Counted from the stretch's first letter, positions 1 through 8,800 are shown. The stretch: DNA of 25,251 bases from Spirochaetaceae bacterium (GCA_003141795.1 PLNO01000135.1:1736-26986); one strand, 5' to 3'. Translations and numbers: made by a program. The notes: generated from the letters alone by a model not told the origin.

Positions 1-32
1 GATGACGACGAAACGTACGTTTGGTCGTCATC
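1..32. repeat. Near-perfect 32-bp palindrome at the window edge
   Basis: The two halves are complementary around the centre between bases 16 and 17, with outer arms GATGACGAC / GTCGTCATC and inner arms AAACGT / ACGTTT. Only the pair at positions 10 and 23 (G opposite G) fails. No run of T follows on the plus strand. It could be a terminator hairpin for a gene left of the window, a terminator for the minus-strand gene ending at 128, or a protein-binding palindrome. The sequence shows the symmetry only, not the role. Confidence 0.7.
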
Positions 33-49
33 GGGATTGTTTCTCCTGC

Positions 50-137
50 CGTTAGCGGGCGGCTCCCCAACGCTGCAAGGTCGCAGCAGCGCTAACGCCC
101 CCGCCGCGACCCTGCGGCTCACCAGGGCTAACGCCCC
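50..137. repeat. Cluster of GCTAACG-type direct and inverted repeats
   Basis: CGTTAGCG (50-57) is the exact reverse complement of CGCTAACG (90-97), and GCTAACGCCCC occurs twice in direct orientation (91-101 and 127-137). The second copy contains the stop codon of the minus-strand gene that ends at 128. GCTGC (72-76) and GCAGC (83-87) can pair inside the larger hairpin. The placement just 3' of that gene suggests a transcript-end structure or a small repeat family. No open reading frame in 1-127 looks like a gene. Confidence 0.55.
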
Positions 138-1543
138 AGCTCTTCCAACAGATTGAAGTGCGTGAAGGGACCTCGATGGGCGGGGAAATCCTGCAAGGCG
201 ACCCTGAAGTCACCCGTGCCCGGCGTCGCGACCATGCACCAGAGGTTGCCGGTCTGGCCGGTGATCTTCCCCTTCCTGTCCGTCTTGTAGAAGCTCGCCG
301 CCTCCGCGAAGGTCTTGCGGGGGAGGGAGAAACTGATCGTCACGCCGTCATTGCGCGAAGGGGCCGGCGTGTCCCAATCCCGCAGCGCGCCGGTGTCCGG
401 GTGGTGTCTGTCGCGAAGGATCTCGGTCCCGTTCTCCACGCCGAGACTGCCATAGGCGTCCGCGAGCATCCTCTCCAACCGGCGGAACCTGCCCGCCGCG
501 TCGATGTAGGGGTTGCCCGTGTCGCGCAGGCTCTCCTGCCACGCGTCGATGCTGCTTACGTCCCGCAGCTTGAAGACCGGCGACTGGCCCTCCACCATGT
601 TGATCCCGTCATAGCCCCTCCAGCCCGGATAGCAGTTGCAGTGGTTCGTGCACCACAGCATGTCCTGATGAAAGGGTCGGCGCACCGCCGTGTCCCGCGC
701 ATTGGCCTCGATCACCACGGCCCTGCCCGCCTTGGCGTCGGCGACGTGGTAGTTGATCCCCGTGCAGCGCGGGTACACGGTGAGGATGTTGACGGCGTCC
801 TCGATCGTGTGAGCGCCCTGGAGGATGAGGCGGGACAGCGTGCCGATGCCGCATCCCCTCATGGTTTCGTGGATGGACGGGCTGTAGTGCGTCATCATCT
901 CGATGCCGTCCTCGTTGAAGCCCCCGTCGATGGCGAGCATCCCCGGGTGCGTCACGTTCACGTGCCCGAATCCGTTGTCCGGATCGCATATGACGAGGAC
1001 GCGTCCGTCCAGGATGCCCGGCAGGTCGAGGTTGTCCATGTTCTTCCCGAAGACGAGCCTTCCGTCCCGCGCGGCATCCCCCCACGCGGAGAAGCTCGAG
1101 CAGCCGATGGTATACGGCTCCCGGTAAAAGCGCGCGCCGGGGTCCGCGGGGTCGGGGTGCGCGAAGAAGCACCACGAGTCGTACATCGTGTTCCAGAGCA
1201 GGAGATCGTCGAACGTCAGAGGGGAGCCCGCCGCCGCGAGCGCATCGGACATGCCGCGCAGCTCTTCCAGAAGCTCGGGCGGGATGAACCCCTGCGCCTC
1301 CTCCCTGCCCCTGCGGAGGCGCTCCATGCCCTGGTCGACATCCCCGCCGACTGCGAGCGCGGTGACCGCGGCGGCGCCGGTGAGCCCCGCGCATGCCGTC
1401 TCCGTCACACGGTCTCCGAGCAGATGCCCGTGCTGATACCCCCGCTCGTAGGGCTCCCCGGCGACGTGCAGGACCGTGATGTCCCCGCGCATCTCGAGAA
1501 AGCCCCTTCCGTGACGGGCAATGAGCCGCCTGTCCGCGTTCAT
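128..1543 (-). CDS. C45-family autoproteolytic acyltransferase/hydrolase
   Basis: The 471-residue product looks like the C45 Ntn-hydrolase family (acyl-CoA:6-aminopenicillanic acid acyltransferase-like and phospholipase-B-like amidases), which mature by self-cleavage before a nucleophilic Cys. The likely nucleophile is Cys148 in the motif IGCSSFSAWG, followed by the family-like GKNMDN about 20 residues later. The central part continues with DGGFNEDGIEMMTHYS and VVIEAN segments typical of the fold. I chose the ATG at 1543 over an in-frame ATG at 1585 because AGGAGG lies 7 bases upstream of it. No signal peptide is evident, so it is probably cytoplasmic. The gene stands alone and is divergent from the M42 peptidase pair; a role in amide or peptide turnover next to peptidases is inference. 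The substrate cannot be read from sequence. Confidence 0.8.
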   Translation of the reverse strand: MNADRRLIARHGRGFLEMRGDITVLHVAGEPYERGYQHGHLLGDRVTETACAGLTGAAAVTALAVGGDVDQGMERLRRGREEAQGFIPPELLEELRGMSDALAAAGSPLTFDDLLLWNTMYDSWCFFAHPDPADPGARFYREPYTIGCSSFSAWGDAARDGRLVFGKNMDNLDLPGILDGRVLVICDPDNGFGHVNVTHPGMLAIDGGFNEDGIEMMTHYSPSIHETMRGCGIGTLSRLILQGAHTIEDAVNILTVYPRCTGINYHVADAKAGRAVVIEANARDTAVRRPFHQDMLWCTNHCNCYPGWRGYDGINMVEGQSPVFKLRDVSSIDAWQESLRDTGNPYIDAAGRFRRLERMLADAYGSLGVENGTEILRDRHHPDTGALRDWDTPAPSRNDGVTISFSLPRKTFAEAASFYKTDRKGKITGQTGNLWCMVATPGTGDFRVALQDFPAHRGPFTHFNLLEELGR

Positions 1544-1606
1544 GTATGTGCCTCCTGCGGTGTGTGATCCAAACGCCGTGCACAACAGTATCCCGCCCCG
1601 CGGTTC

Positions 1607-1635
1607 TTTACCAATACCCCGGCCCCTGCTATCTT
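1607..1635 (+). promoter_or_regulatory. Sigma-70-type promoter, apparently giving a leaderless transcript
   Basis: A -35-like TTTACC (1607-1612) and a -10-like TATCTT (1630-1635) are separated by exactly 17 bases. Six bases later comes the ATG at 1642, so the predicted +1 is the A of the start codon. No Shine-Dalgarno sequence precedes this ATG, which agrees with leaderless initiation. The hexamers are imperfect, so this is a reasoned prediction. Confidence 0.5.
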
Positions 1636-1641
1636 GTTTTC

Positions 1642-2703
1642 ATGGATACCGGGAGCCTGGTGAGAAAACTCACGGAAGCCCGCGGACCGTCCGGCTACGA
1701 GGCCGAGGTCCGGGAGGCGGTGCGCGCGCAATTCGGCGCCCACGCCGACGAGGTGCGGGTGGACGCACTCGGCAATTGCATAGCGCTTCGCCGTGGAGCG
1801 GGCGGACCGGAGGAGACACGGCCCTCGCTGATGCTCGCCGCGCACATGGACGAGGTCGGGCTCATGGTCACCCTCGCGGAGGACAACGGCCTGCTCCGCT
1901 TCTCCAAGGTCGGCGGGATCGACGACAGGGTCCTCCCCGCGCGCGCGGTGGTGATCGGGGAGAAGCGCGTGCCCGGCGTGATCGGCGTCAAGCCCGTGCA
2001 CCTCACCGAGCGCTCCGAGCGCGACAAGGTGATGGAATGGAAGCAGCTCGCCATCGACGTCGGGGCCACGAGCCGCGCCGAGGCTGAAAAGCTCGTGCAG
2101 CGCGGCGATTGCGCCGTTTTCGCCACCGACTACAGGGAGCTCGCCCCGGGGCGCTCGAGCTGCCGTACGGTGCAGGGCAAGGCCTTCGACGACCGCGCGG
2201 GGTGCGCACTGCTGGCCGCGCTCCTCGGCGAGCGTTATGCGTTCGACCTCATTGCCGCCTTCACCGTCCAGGAGGAGGTCGGTCTGCGCGGGGCACGGAT
2301 CGCCGCCTACGCTGAATCACCCGACGCTGCGATCGTGCTGGAGTGCACCGGGGCCAACGAGGTGCCCACGACGCGCGACGTGAGCCCCTCCACACGCCTG
2401 GGCGGCGGCCCCTCGATCACGATCCGGGACAACAGCTTCATAGCCGACCCGCGACTCGTGGAGCTTTTCACGGGGACCGCGGCGGACCGCGGCATCCCCC
2501 ACCAGTTCAAGCAGCCCAACATCGGCGGCACCGACGCGGGGGCCATCCAGCGCACGCGCAGCGGGGTTCCCTCCATCACGGTCGCCGTGCCGGCCCGCTA
2601 CATCCATTCCCCCGCGGCGATCATGGATTTGAACGATTTCGACAACACCCTCGCCCTCGCCCGCGAGGCGCTGCACCGGCTGCCGCGGGCGATATCCGCA
2701 TGA
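1642..2703 (+). CDS. M42-family metallo-aminopeptidase (first of a pair)
   Basis: The 353-residue protein is a full-length M42 (glutamyl aminopeptidase/TET-type) di-zinc exopeptidase, a cytosolic family that often forms large hollow oligomers trimming peptides. Visible metal and catalytic residues are His68 (AAHMDEVG), Asp183 (FDDRAG), the Glu211-Glu212 pair (QEEVGLRGA), Glu234 (VLECTG) and His322 (YIHSPA). At the fourth ligand this copy has Glu where its neighbour has Asp. The ATG at 1642 is preferred over an in-frame one at 1546 because M42 homology begins there (LVRKLTEARGPSGYE) and a promoter ends directly before it. The stop overlaps the ribosome-binding site of the next gene, so the two are co-transcribed. 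Substrate preference is unknown. Confidence 0.9.
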   Translation: MDTGSLVRKLTEARGPSGYEAEVREAVRAQFGAHADEVRVDALGNCIALRRGAGGPEETRPSLMLAAHMDEVGLMVTLAEDNGLLRFSKVGGIDDRVLPARAVVIGEKRVPGVIGVKPVHLTERSERDKVMEWKQLAIDVGATSRAEAEKLVQRGDCAVFATDYRELAPGRSSCRTVQGKAFDDRAGCALLAALLGERYAFDLIAAFTVQEEVGLRGARIAAYAESPDAAIVLECTGANEVPTTRDVSPSTRLGGGPSITIRDNSFIADPRLVELFTGTAADRGIPHQFKQPNIGGTDAGAIQRTRSGVPSITVAVPARYIHSPAAIMDLNDFDNTLALAREALHRLPRAISA

Positions 2704-2713
2704 GGAGACGAAC

Positions 2714-3724
2714 GTGAAAGATCTGATCAGAAAGCTCACCGAATCTTTCGGCCCTTCCGGATACGAATCGGCGGTCCGTGAGCTCATCACCTCCGAGCTC
2801 CCCCGCGGCGTGGAGACGCGCATCGACCCCATGGGAAGCCTCATCGTGCACAGGAAGGGGACGGGGGGCGGAAAGCGTGTCATGCTCGCCGCCCACATGG
2901 ACGAGATCGGCGTGTGCATCACGCACGTCGATCAGAAGGGCTTTCTCAGGTTCGGCGGCGTGGGCGGCGTGGGCCTGCTCCCGCTCCAGGGGGGCAGGGT
3001 GCGATTCGCCAACGGCGTGATCGGCGCGATCGGTGTCGAAAAGCTCGAGGACGCCTCCCGGATTCCCGCCATGGAGAAGTTCTACATCGACGTCGGCGCG
3101 ACCAGCCCCTCCGATTGCCCCGTGGCCGTCGGCGACGTGGCCTGCTTCGACCGCTCCTGCGAGGACCTCGGTGCGCGTGTCGTCGCGAAAGCGATGGACG
3201 ACAGGATCGGATGCGCGGTGCTGCTGCAGACGCTGAAGGACCTGGGGAAATCGCCCCATGATCTGTTCTTCGTGTTCACCGTCCAGGAGGAGGTGGGTCT
3301 GCGCGGGGCGATGACCTCGGGGTTCTCCGTCGAGCCCGAGATCGCGATCGCCGTCGACGTGACCCTCACGGGGGACACCCCCGAAGGTCCGCACATGGCC
3401 GTGTCACTCGGCGCCGGCCCCGCGATCAAGATCAAGGACGGCGGCATGCTCAGCCACCCGGGGATCAAGGACTGGCTCATCCGTACGGCGGAAACCGCGG
3501 CCATCCCCTTCCAGCGGGAAGTGCTCACCGCCGGCACCACGGATGCGAGCACGATCCAGGTCTCCCGGGCAGGCGTCCCCTCCGGCTGCATCTCCATCCC
3601 CTGCCGCAACGTCCACCTACCGTCAGAGATGATCGACTACGGGGATGCGGAGGGAGCGGTGCGGCTCCTGACCGCCGCCCTCTCGGGGCCCATCGACATC
3701 GAAGAGGGGCGTGGAGGGCTCTAA
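2714..3724 (+). CDS. M42-family metallo-aminopeptidase (second of a pair)
   Basis: A 336-residue M42 peptidase clearly paralogous to the preceding gene: both begin with a KLTE-x-x-GPSGYE segment and share all active-site blocks. Metal and catalytic residues visible are His61 (AAHMDEIG), Asp162 (MDDRIG), Glu192-Glu193 (QEEVGLRGA), Asp215 (VDVTLTG) and His301 (NVHLPSE). The start is GTG, with AGGAG 6 bases upstream overlapping the previous stop codon. It ends 2 bp from the convergent exported-protein gene. Two adjacent M42 paralogues could form homo- or hetero-oligomers; this is inference. Expected location is cytosolic. Confidence 0.9.
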   Translation: MKDLIRKLTESFGPSGYESAVRELITSELPRGVETRIDPMGSLIVHRKGTGGGKRVMLAAHMDEIGVCITHVDQKGFLRFGGVGGVGLLPLQGGRVRFANGVIGAIGVEKLEDASRIPAMEKFYIDVGATSPSDCPVAVGDVACFDRSCEDLGARVVAKAMDDRIGCAVLLQTLKDLGKSPHDLFFVFTVQEEVGLRGAMTSGFSVEPEIAIAVDVTLTGDTPEGPHMAVSLGAGPAIKIKDGGMLSHPGIKDWLIRTAETAAIPFQREVLTAGTTDASTIQVSRAGVPSGCISIPCRNVHLPSEMIDYGDAEGAVRLLTAALSGPIDIEEGRGGL

Positions 3725-3726
3725 AG

Positions 3727-4386
3727 CTACTCCTTCAGGTCCTCCGGTTCGATCGACACATTGAAGCTCGTCCCCTTCTTCGGATCTATCTTCACGTCGA
3801 AGACGTACTCGTCGTTGTTCTCGTCGGCGGCCATGAGGTTGTAGGTCACCTTGTCCTTTCCAATGGGGATGACGATGCTGTGCGAGTCTCCGTCGGACAG
3901 GGTGCTCTCCGCGTCCAGCAGATCCACGCCCCAGGCGTCGGAATCCGAAGGGGAGATGAAGAGGTACTCGATCTCCTTGCCGGTATTGTTCTGCACCTCG
4001 AGGGTGGCGAGCTTGAAGTCCGGCGCGCTGTCGCTCAGGTCGCTCTGCGTGATGCGAACCCTGGCTTCCTTGCCGTCCGCGATGGGGAAGTCGCGCATCT
4101 CGAACTTGTTCCCCTGGTCGTCGGTCGCCATGATATCGAACTTGAACTTCTTGTCGGGGTAGTGCACGTAGTAGCTCACCGAGCTCGCGTCCTTGAGGAT
4201 GTAATCCGCGCCGATCAGGTCAGGGCCCCAGAACTTGCTGTCCCCGGGGGAGAGGAAGATCATCTCGATCTTCGTCCCGGTTGCATTGACGAACGTGATC
4301 TTGTTCAGCTCATCAGGATCGAAGGCGAAGACCGAAGCCGCGGATATCACGGCAAGAATGAACGCTGCAAGGGCTATTTTTCGCAC
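3727..4386 (-). CDS. Exported protein with two tandem copies of one beta-rich domain
   Basis: The 219-residue product starts with a signal peptide (VRKIALAAFILAVISAASVFA, likely cleaved before FDPDE) and has no lipobox Cys, so it is probably periplasmic or secreted. The mature part consists of two similar units of about 90 residues (roughly 28-115 and 127-215). Each has an N-x-TG-x-x-I segment, an I/F-x-x-LSP/ISPSDS stretch, WG-x-DL, a D-x-x-S run, the core MA-x-D, and ends near DL. I chose the GTG at 4386 because a GGGGGAAG ribosome-binding site precedes it and the signal peptide begins there; the longer frame upstream has no such features. A strong promoter lies upstream (4417-4445). I have seen similar repeats in spirochaete proteins of unknown function, and assign none here. 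Confidence 0.8.
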   Translation of the reverse strand: MRKIALAAFILAVISAASVFAFDPDELNKITFVNATGTKIEMIFLSPGDSKFWGPDLIGADYILKDASSVSYYVHYPDKKFKFDIMATDDQGNKFEMRDFPIADGKEARVRITQSDLSDSAPDFKLATLEVQNNTGKEIEYLFISPSDSDAWGVDLLDAESTLSDGDSHSIVIPIGKDKVTYNLMAADENNDEYVFDVKIDPKKGTSFNVSIEPEDLKE

Positions 4387-4416
4387 GTCTCTTCCCCCTT
4401 TCGAACAGATCGGTGA

Positions 4417-4445
4417 AATATAACGCTCATGGACACCCTGTGCAA
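4417..4445 (-). promoter_or_regulatory. Sigma-70-type promoter for the exported-protein gene
   Basis: Read on the minus strand, TTGCAC (4445-4440) and TATATT (4422-4417) are separated by 17 bases, close to consensus. The transcript would carry a short leader of about 25 bases containing the GGGGGAAG ribosome-binding site of the GTG start at 4386. Its -35 box lies inside the spacer of the divergent plus-strand promoter at 4430-4458. Confidence 0.65.
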
Positions 4446-4458
4446 TGCCGGCTACACT
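4430..4458 (+). promoter_or_regulatory. Sigma-70-type promoter for the HAD gene, apparently leaderless
   Basis: TGGACA (4430-4435) and TACACT (4453-4458) are 17 bases apart, and the ATG at 4465 follows after 6 cytosines, so the predicted +1 is the start codon itself. There is no Shine-Dalgarno sequence. The geometry is identical to that of the promoter at 1607-1635. Confidence 0.6.
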
Positions 4459-4464
4459 CCCCCC

Positions 4465-5064
4465 ATGCCCGCCTCCTATCGCGCAGTCCTCTTCGACTTC
4501 GACGGCACCCTCACGCTGCCCGGGGCGCTGGACTTCGAAGGGTTGCGCACGGCGCTGGGCTGCGCGGCCGGAACGCCGATCATCGAGTTCATAGCCGCCC
4601 TCCCTTCGGAAGAAGAGCGCAGCAGGGCGCACAGGATCCTCGACGGGTTCGAGGAGGCCGCCGCCCCGTCGTCGTTTCCGAACGTGGGGGCCGAGGAGCT
4701 CGTGCGGAGGCTCGCCGAGCGGGGGCTCGGGAAGGCGATCCTCACACGCAATACCATGGCATCGATCAGGCAGGCGCTGAAGAACTTTACCACGCTCTCC
4801 GAATCGGACTTCACCGCAATCCTCACCCGCGAGAGCGAAGGCCGGCCCAAGCCGCATCCCGACGGCGTTCTGAACGCGGCACGCCTGCTCGGCGTGAAGC
4901 CTGCCGAGATGCTGGTCGTCGGAGATTTCGTCTACGACATCGCGGCGGGAAAGGCAGCGGGCGCGCCGACAGTGCTCGTCACCAACGGCGAGCCCGCGCC
5001 CGACTATGACCCCGCGCCCGATTTCACGATCAGCGCGCTCGCCGATCTGCTCTCGCTCCTCTGA
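4465..5064 (+). CDS. HAD-superfamily hydrolase (phosphatase-like)
   Basis: A 199-residue haloacid-dehalogenase-type hydrolase with all four motifs: DFDGTLT with the nucleophile Asp11 and acid/base Asp13, Thr94 in ILTRNT, Lys129 in GRPKPHP, and the acidic motif VVGDFVYD with Asp154 and Asp158. The helical cap lies between motif I and motif II, as in phosphoglycolate-phosphatase/beta-phosphoglucomutase-like members. An upstream ATG at 4429 would add 12 residues but overlaps the promoter, and the HAD fold normally starts just before motif I, so 4465 is preferred. The gene is monocistronic and convergent with pgeF. The substrate, a small phosphorylated metabolite, cannot be assigned. Confidence 0.85.
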   Translation: MPASYRAVLFDFDGTLTLPGALDFEGLRTALGCAAGTPIIEFIAALPSEEERSRAHRILDGFEEAAAPSSFPNVGAEELVRRLAERGLGKAILTRNTMASIRQALKNFTTLSESDFTAILTRESEGRPKPHPDGVLNAARLLGVKPAEMLVVGDFVYDIAAGKAAGAPTVLVTNGEPAPDYDPAPDFTISALADLLSLL

Positions 5065-5065
5065 A

Positions 5066-5081
5066 GACGGACGCGTGCGTC
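5066..5081. terminator. Possible bidirectional hairpin between convergent genes
   Basis: GACG and CGTC flank the self-complementary ACGCGT core, giving a 16-bp palindrome with one mismatched G/G pair, immediately after the HAD stop codon and 15 bp from the pgeF stop codon. There is no U-run on either strand, so this would be an atypical terminator at best. Position between convergent genes is the main support. Confidence 0.35.
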
Positions 5082-5095
5082 AGGGGAAGTGCGCT

Positions 5096-5845
5096 CTAAC
5101 GGGCGATGATGTAGGCGAGCATGAGCGTATAGTCGGCTGCGCCCTGCCGGCGATAGGAGCCAAGCCCGGCGGTGCAGCGCGTGCAGTCGGTGACCACCAC
5201 GATCTCCCCCACCCCCGCCTTCTCGAGCAGGATGACGTTCGCCGCACGCAGGTCCAGGCGCGGCCCCCGTCCCGGCTCGCGCACCACACTCTGCTCCCCG
5301 AAATCACGGGCAAAAAGCGCGGCGCGCTCCTCGGGCACCTCGTAGCAACATGCCCCGATACCGGGGCCGATGGCGACGCTGCAGTCCGCGGGTTTTGTTC
5401 CGAATCGCTCGGTCATGGCACGGAGGGCCTCGAGCACGATGCCTGTTCCCTTCCATCCCGAGTGAGCGAGACCGAAGGCCCCTGTTCGCGTGTCGGCGAG
5501 AAAAATCGGGAGGCAATCGGCGACGGTGACCGTGAGTGCCGTACCCCGCCGGACGGTGACCATCCCGTCGGCTTCGAGGGACGCGCATTCCTCCGCCGCC
5601 TGCTCTTCGATCACGACGACGCTGCGGGAGTGCACCTGCCGCAGCCCCAGCGCGCGCTCGGCGGGGATGCCGCGTTCGGAGAGGAAGCGCGTCCTCCATG
5701 GAAGGAGCGCGCGCTTCGACAGGGCCATGTCCCCGGCGGAGAGCACGGAGATCCCCGCCTCCCAGCCCGCGACCACGGGGATCCCCGCGCACGAGCCTGC
5801 CGGTTCGAAGCGCAGTGCGACGCTGCGAGCTATCCCGGCACTCAT
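5096..5845 (-). CDS. pgeF: PgeF/YfiH family multicopper-oxidase-like protein
   Basis: A 249-residue member of the YfiH (laccase-domain, DUF152) family, annotated variously as polyphenol oxidase, purine nucleoside phosphorylase/adenosine deaminase, or peptidoglycan editing factor. The metal-site residues are visible: His72 in RQVHS, Cys111 in VTVADCLPIF and His128 in GLAHSGWKGT, followed by the family's AIGPGIGACCYEV segment. The ATG at 5845 overlaps the glutamate dehydrogenase stop codon by 4 bases (ATGA), with GGAGGAG about 10 bases upstream, so its translation is coupled to that gene. A longer in-frame extension to 6163 lies wholly inside the dehydrogenase gene and is not part of the protein. 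Cytoplasmic. The molecular substrate in this organism is uncertain. Confidence 0.88.
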   Translation of the reverse strand: MSAGIARSVALRFEPAGSCAGIPVVAGWEAGISVLSAGDMALSKRALLPWRTRFLSERGIPAERALGLRQVHSRSVVVIEEQAAEECASLEADGMVTVRRGTALTVTVADCLPIFLADTRTGAFGLAHSGWKGTGIVLEALRAMTERFGTKPADCSVAIGPGIGACCYEVPEERAALFARDFGEQSVVREPGRGPRLDLRAANVILLEKAGVGEIVVVTDCTRCTAGLGSYRRQGAADYTLMLAYIIAR

Positions 5846-8800
5846 CCCGAGGCGAGCTCCTCCACGTAGCGGCGGTAGTCCTCGAAGCCCGCCTCCACCC
5901 CGTAGCGGTAGATGAAGCCGCTTGCGACGCTGCGGGCGAAGATGGCCCGCTGGTAGCTTCCGGGAACCCGGGAGAGGATCGTATCCATGCCGACCTGCTC
6001 GAGCAGTGTCGGGGGAACGTGCTGGCGGAAGGCGCTCCTGCGCACCGATTCCGTGTCGAAAAGCGCCGACTCCTCGATCCCCTTCGTGATCTCGTTGATC
6101 TTTGCGCTCACCGTTTCGGAGAGCACCGACAGCGGCGTCCCCCGATCGTGATGGGTCTTCCAAAGGAGCTCGAACTCCTGGTCGGCCCTGCGCGTGACGA
6201 TGGAGATGACGTCCTTCACGTAGCGCTCACGGAATGCGGGAATCTTGCCGCCGGGACGGACGACCATGAACCTGTCGTACTCTTCGTCGGTGAGGGCGAG
6301 GCCCGCGAGCACCTCGTAGGAGGAGGAGATCACGCCTCCCTTGTTCGTCGAGCTGTCCTTGAAGAGGATCACCCCTTTCTCCTCCAGCTTGAGGCGCGCA
6401 TCCTGCGTGATGAAGAGGTTGGCCCCCTCCACGATCCAGCGGAACAGCGGCGTGCCGTTTTCGTCAAGGAGCGATTTCCAATTCGTGAGGGAGATGGAGC
6501 GCGGCCTGCCGCCGCAGGGAACGAAGAGGTCGGCCTTCATCCTGCGGTCGAGGTGGAAGGTGTTGCGGAACCCCAGCCCCGAGGCCACCTTCGTGCCGTC
6601 CGACAGCGTGCGGTCCCTGTCGGTGACGAGCACCTGGAACCCCCGCGGACCGAGCTTTGACGGGTCGAACTCGGCTGACGTCGTTCCCTTCCTGGCCAGA
6701 CGTGAAAGCTCCCCGCGGTCCAGGCCGTCGGGGTCGTAGAGCACGCCGCCGCCGTCGACGATCACCGTCGTGCGGTCCTTGGAGATGAGGATCTCATTGC
6801 TGCCGAGGTCCCCGTCGGGCCCGCCGGTCTGCGCCTTAGTGATGGAGGCCTCGTCCACGCCCACCTTTCCCAGCACGCCCAGGACGTAGCGGTGCACGCC
6901 CTGCGTGGTCATCGCGTACTCCTTGTGGGAGATCCCGCCGAGGGCCGCGTCCTTTCCCGTCGTGAAGCCCTTCCAGTAGCGGTACCCGCGGGCCCGGGCG
7001 CGCTGCGACGCCCAGTCCATGAGGTGCGCCGTGCCTTCGTCGGGGCCGAGGAAGAGGATCTCTTCCTTCCAGCCCACGATCTCCGGCTCGTGCCCCGGCA
7101 GGAGCAGGTCCAGGAGCGCGTTCACGTAGCGGTGGAAGACCTCGTCAGCCTCCGCGTTCGTCGCGCCGAGCGCCGGAAGGATGATGCCCTTCGACCCGCC
7201 CTCGGGGATGTCCTTGTTCTTCTTGTTCTGGGTGAAGGCGAGGTTGAAGCACTCGTCGAACAGGGAGTCGTCGTTGCGCAGCCAGTCGTCGGCTGTCGGG
7301 GAGCGCACGATGCGGATGCCGCCGCGCGCGATGTCCTTGAAGCGCACGTGGAAACCGTGGAAGCGGCGCCCGACGACGAAGAACACGCCGAAGGGGACGC
7401 TTTCCAGGCCGCGCCGCGCGAAAAACGAGGAGTCAAGACGGAAGGAGAACGCTCCCTTGACCGGGAGGAAAAAGTTCGTGCGGATCACGGCCTCGACGAA
7501 GCGCACGGCCCATCGGACCACCTGCGCCTCGTTGCCGACGAGCTCCGCCGAGGCCAGCGCGGCATCGATGCGGGCGCTCGCGGCGGCTTCCTTCGCCGCG
7601 CGGTCGGTAAGCGTCGGGGAGAAGCGCGCGGCAAAAAGCTCCCACAGGTCCCGTGCGATATCCGGCCTGTCAACGAACACCCGCTCGATATCCGCCCGGG
7701 GGAACGTGTCGCGGTCGATGCGGGCCTGCAGCGTGGCAAGCACGCCCCCGAGGTCCCCTTCGGTGCGGAAGCGCTCGGTGAGGAACCCGACGTCCGGGTC
7801 GGGCACCGTGATGAACTGGTGCACGAAGCTTACAGTAGCGTTGAGGAGGTTGGCCTGGGAGGGGGAAAGCGCCCCGGATTCCACGAGCGCGGCCGCGGGG
7901 CCGGGCGGGTAGAGGCTCACCTCCACGAGCTGGCGCATGAGGTCCGCGGGGAACTCCTTGAGCGCGTACAGGGAGGCGATGATCACCGGCCTCGTGCCGC
8001 CGAACGTGGCAGTGTATTTGCGCGTCACCTCGATGCCCGCGCGGGCCATAACCCTGCTGATGTTGGCCTGGAAGTGGTTGATGAAGCCGCGGGGGAACCC
8101 GATCATCACGCGGCACTCCCCCGTCTCCTCCTTGCAGGAATGCGCGACGGCGATGCTCTCCGTTTCCCGCACGGTGCGCCACAGCTCGGCGTAGCGGCCG
8201 CGGGCGGCGGTATCGGAGAGCTCGAGGAAGCTGTGGGGGGAGACCCCGTCGAAATCGTCGGCTCCCGACGTCGGGGCTCCCGTCCGATACACGGTGTACA
8301 GGAGGATGTTCGGCAGGGGCGCGTAGGCGGTGACGTTCACGAGGTCTCCGCCCGCGTAATAGGAGCGCTCGATCTCCTCCTCCACCTCGAGGCTGCGCAG
8401 ACGGTGCACCCAGTGGGTGGCCGTGCCGTCAGGCGACGTCGAGGATACCTTCATGTGCTCGTAGGCCTCGGAATCGAGGCCTGCAAGCTCGTAGGAGCGG
8501 TTGAGCATGATCTGGCGCGCCATGAGCGCAGGCGGCGTGTTCTGCAGGTAGTAGTCGGGGAAGCTCAGGTCCGTGAGCCACCACTTCATCTCGTGGAGGA
8601 TCCTCTCCTCCGTGAGGTCGGCGATCTGGCCGACGTCCCCGGGTACGCCCTTGGTGAGGATCTCCTCGTACACGCGCAGGAGGAACCCGGCGTCCAGTCC
8701 GGTTTTCTTCTGGATGAGCGCGAAGATCTGATCCCGCGGATGCACGATGATGAGAGGGAGCCCGGCCGCAGAAAGCCCCGGCACGTGGGCGAAGAGCTTC

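Noticed and set aside
50..137. Possible integron attC site from the GTTAGC / GCTAAC motifs
   Set aside because: GTTAGCG does not fit the core consensus GTTRRRY, the motif order is wrong for an attC site, and no integrase is in the window.
158..1567. Long plus-strand open frame (469 codons) over the C45 gene
   Set aside because: It is antisense to a gene with recognisable family motifs, is rich in Arg, Val and Ala as expected for a high-GC shadow frame, and matches no family.
4387..4857. Extension of the exported-protein frame up to 4857
   Set aside because: It overlaps the HAD gene in antisense and would bury the signal peptide. A promoter and ribosome-binding site point to the GTG at 4386.
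5846..6163. N-terminal extension of pgeF to 6163
   Set aside because: It lies entirely in the glutamate dehydrogenase coding region, has no family similarity, and the ATG at 5845 fits the ATGA coupling and the family start.
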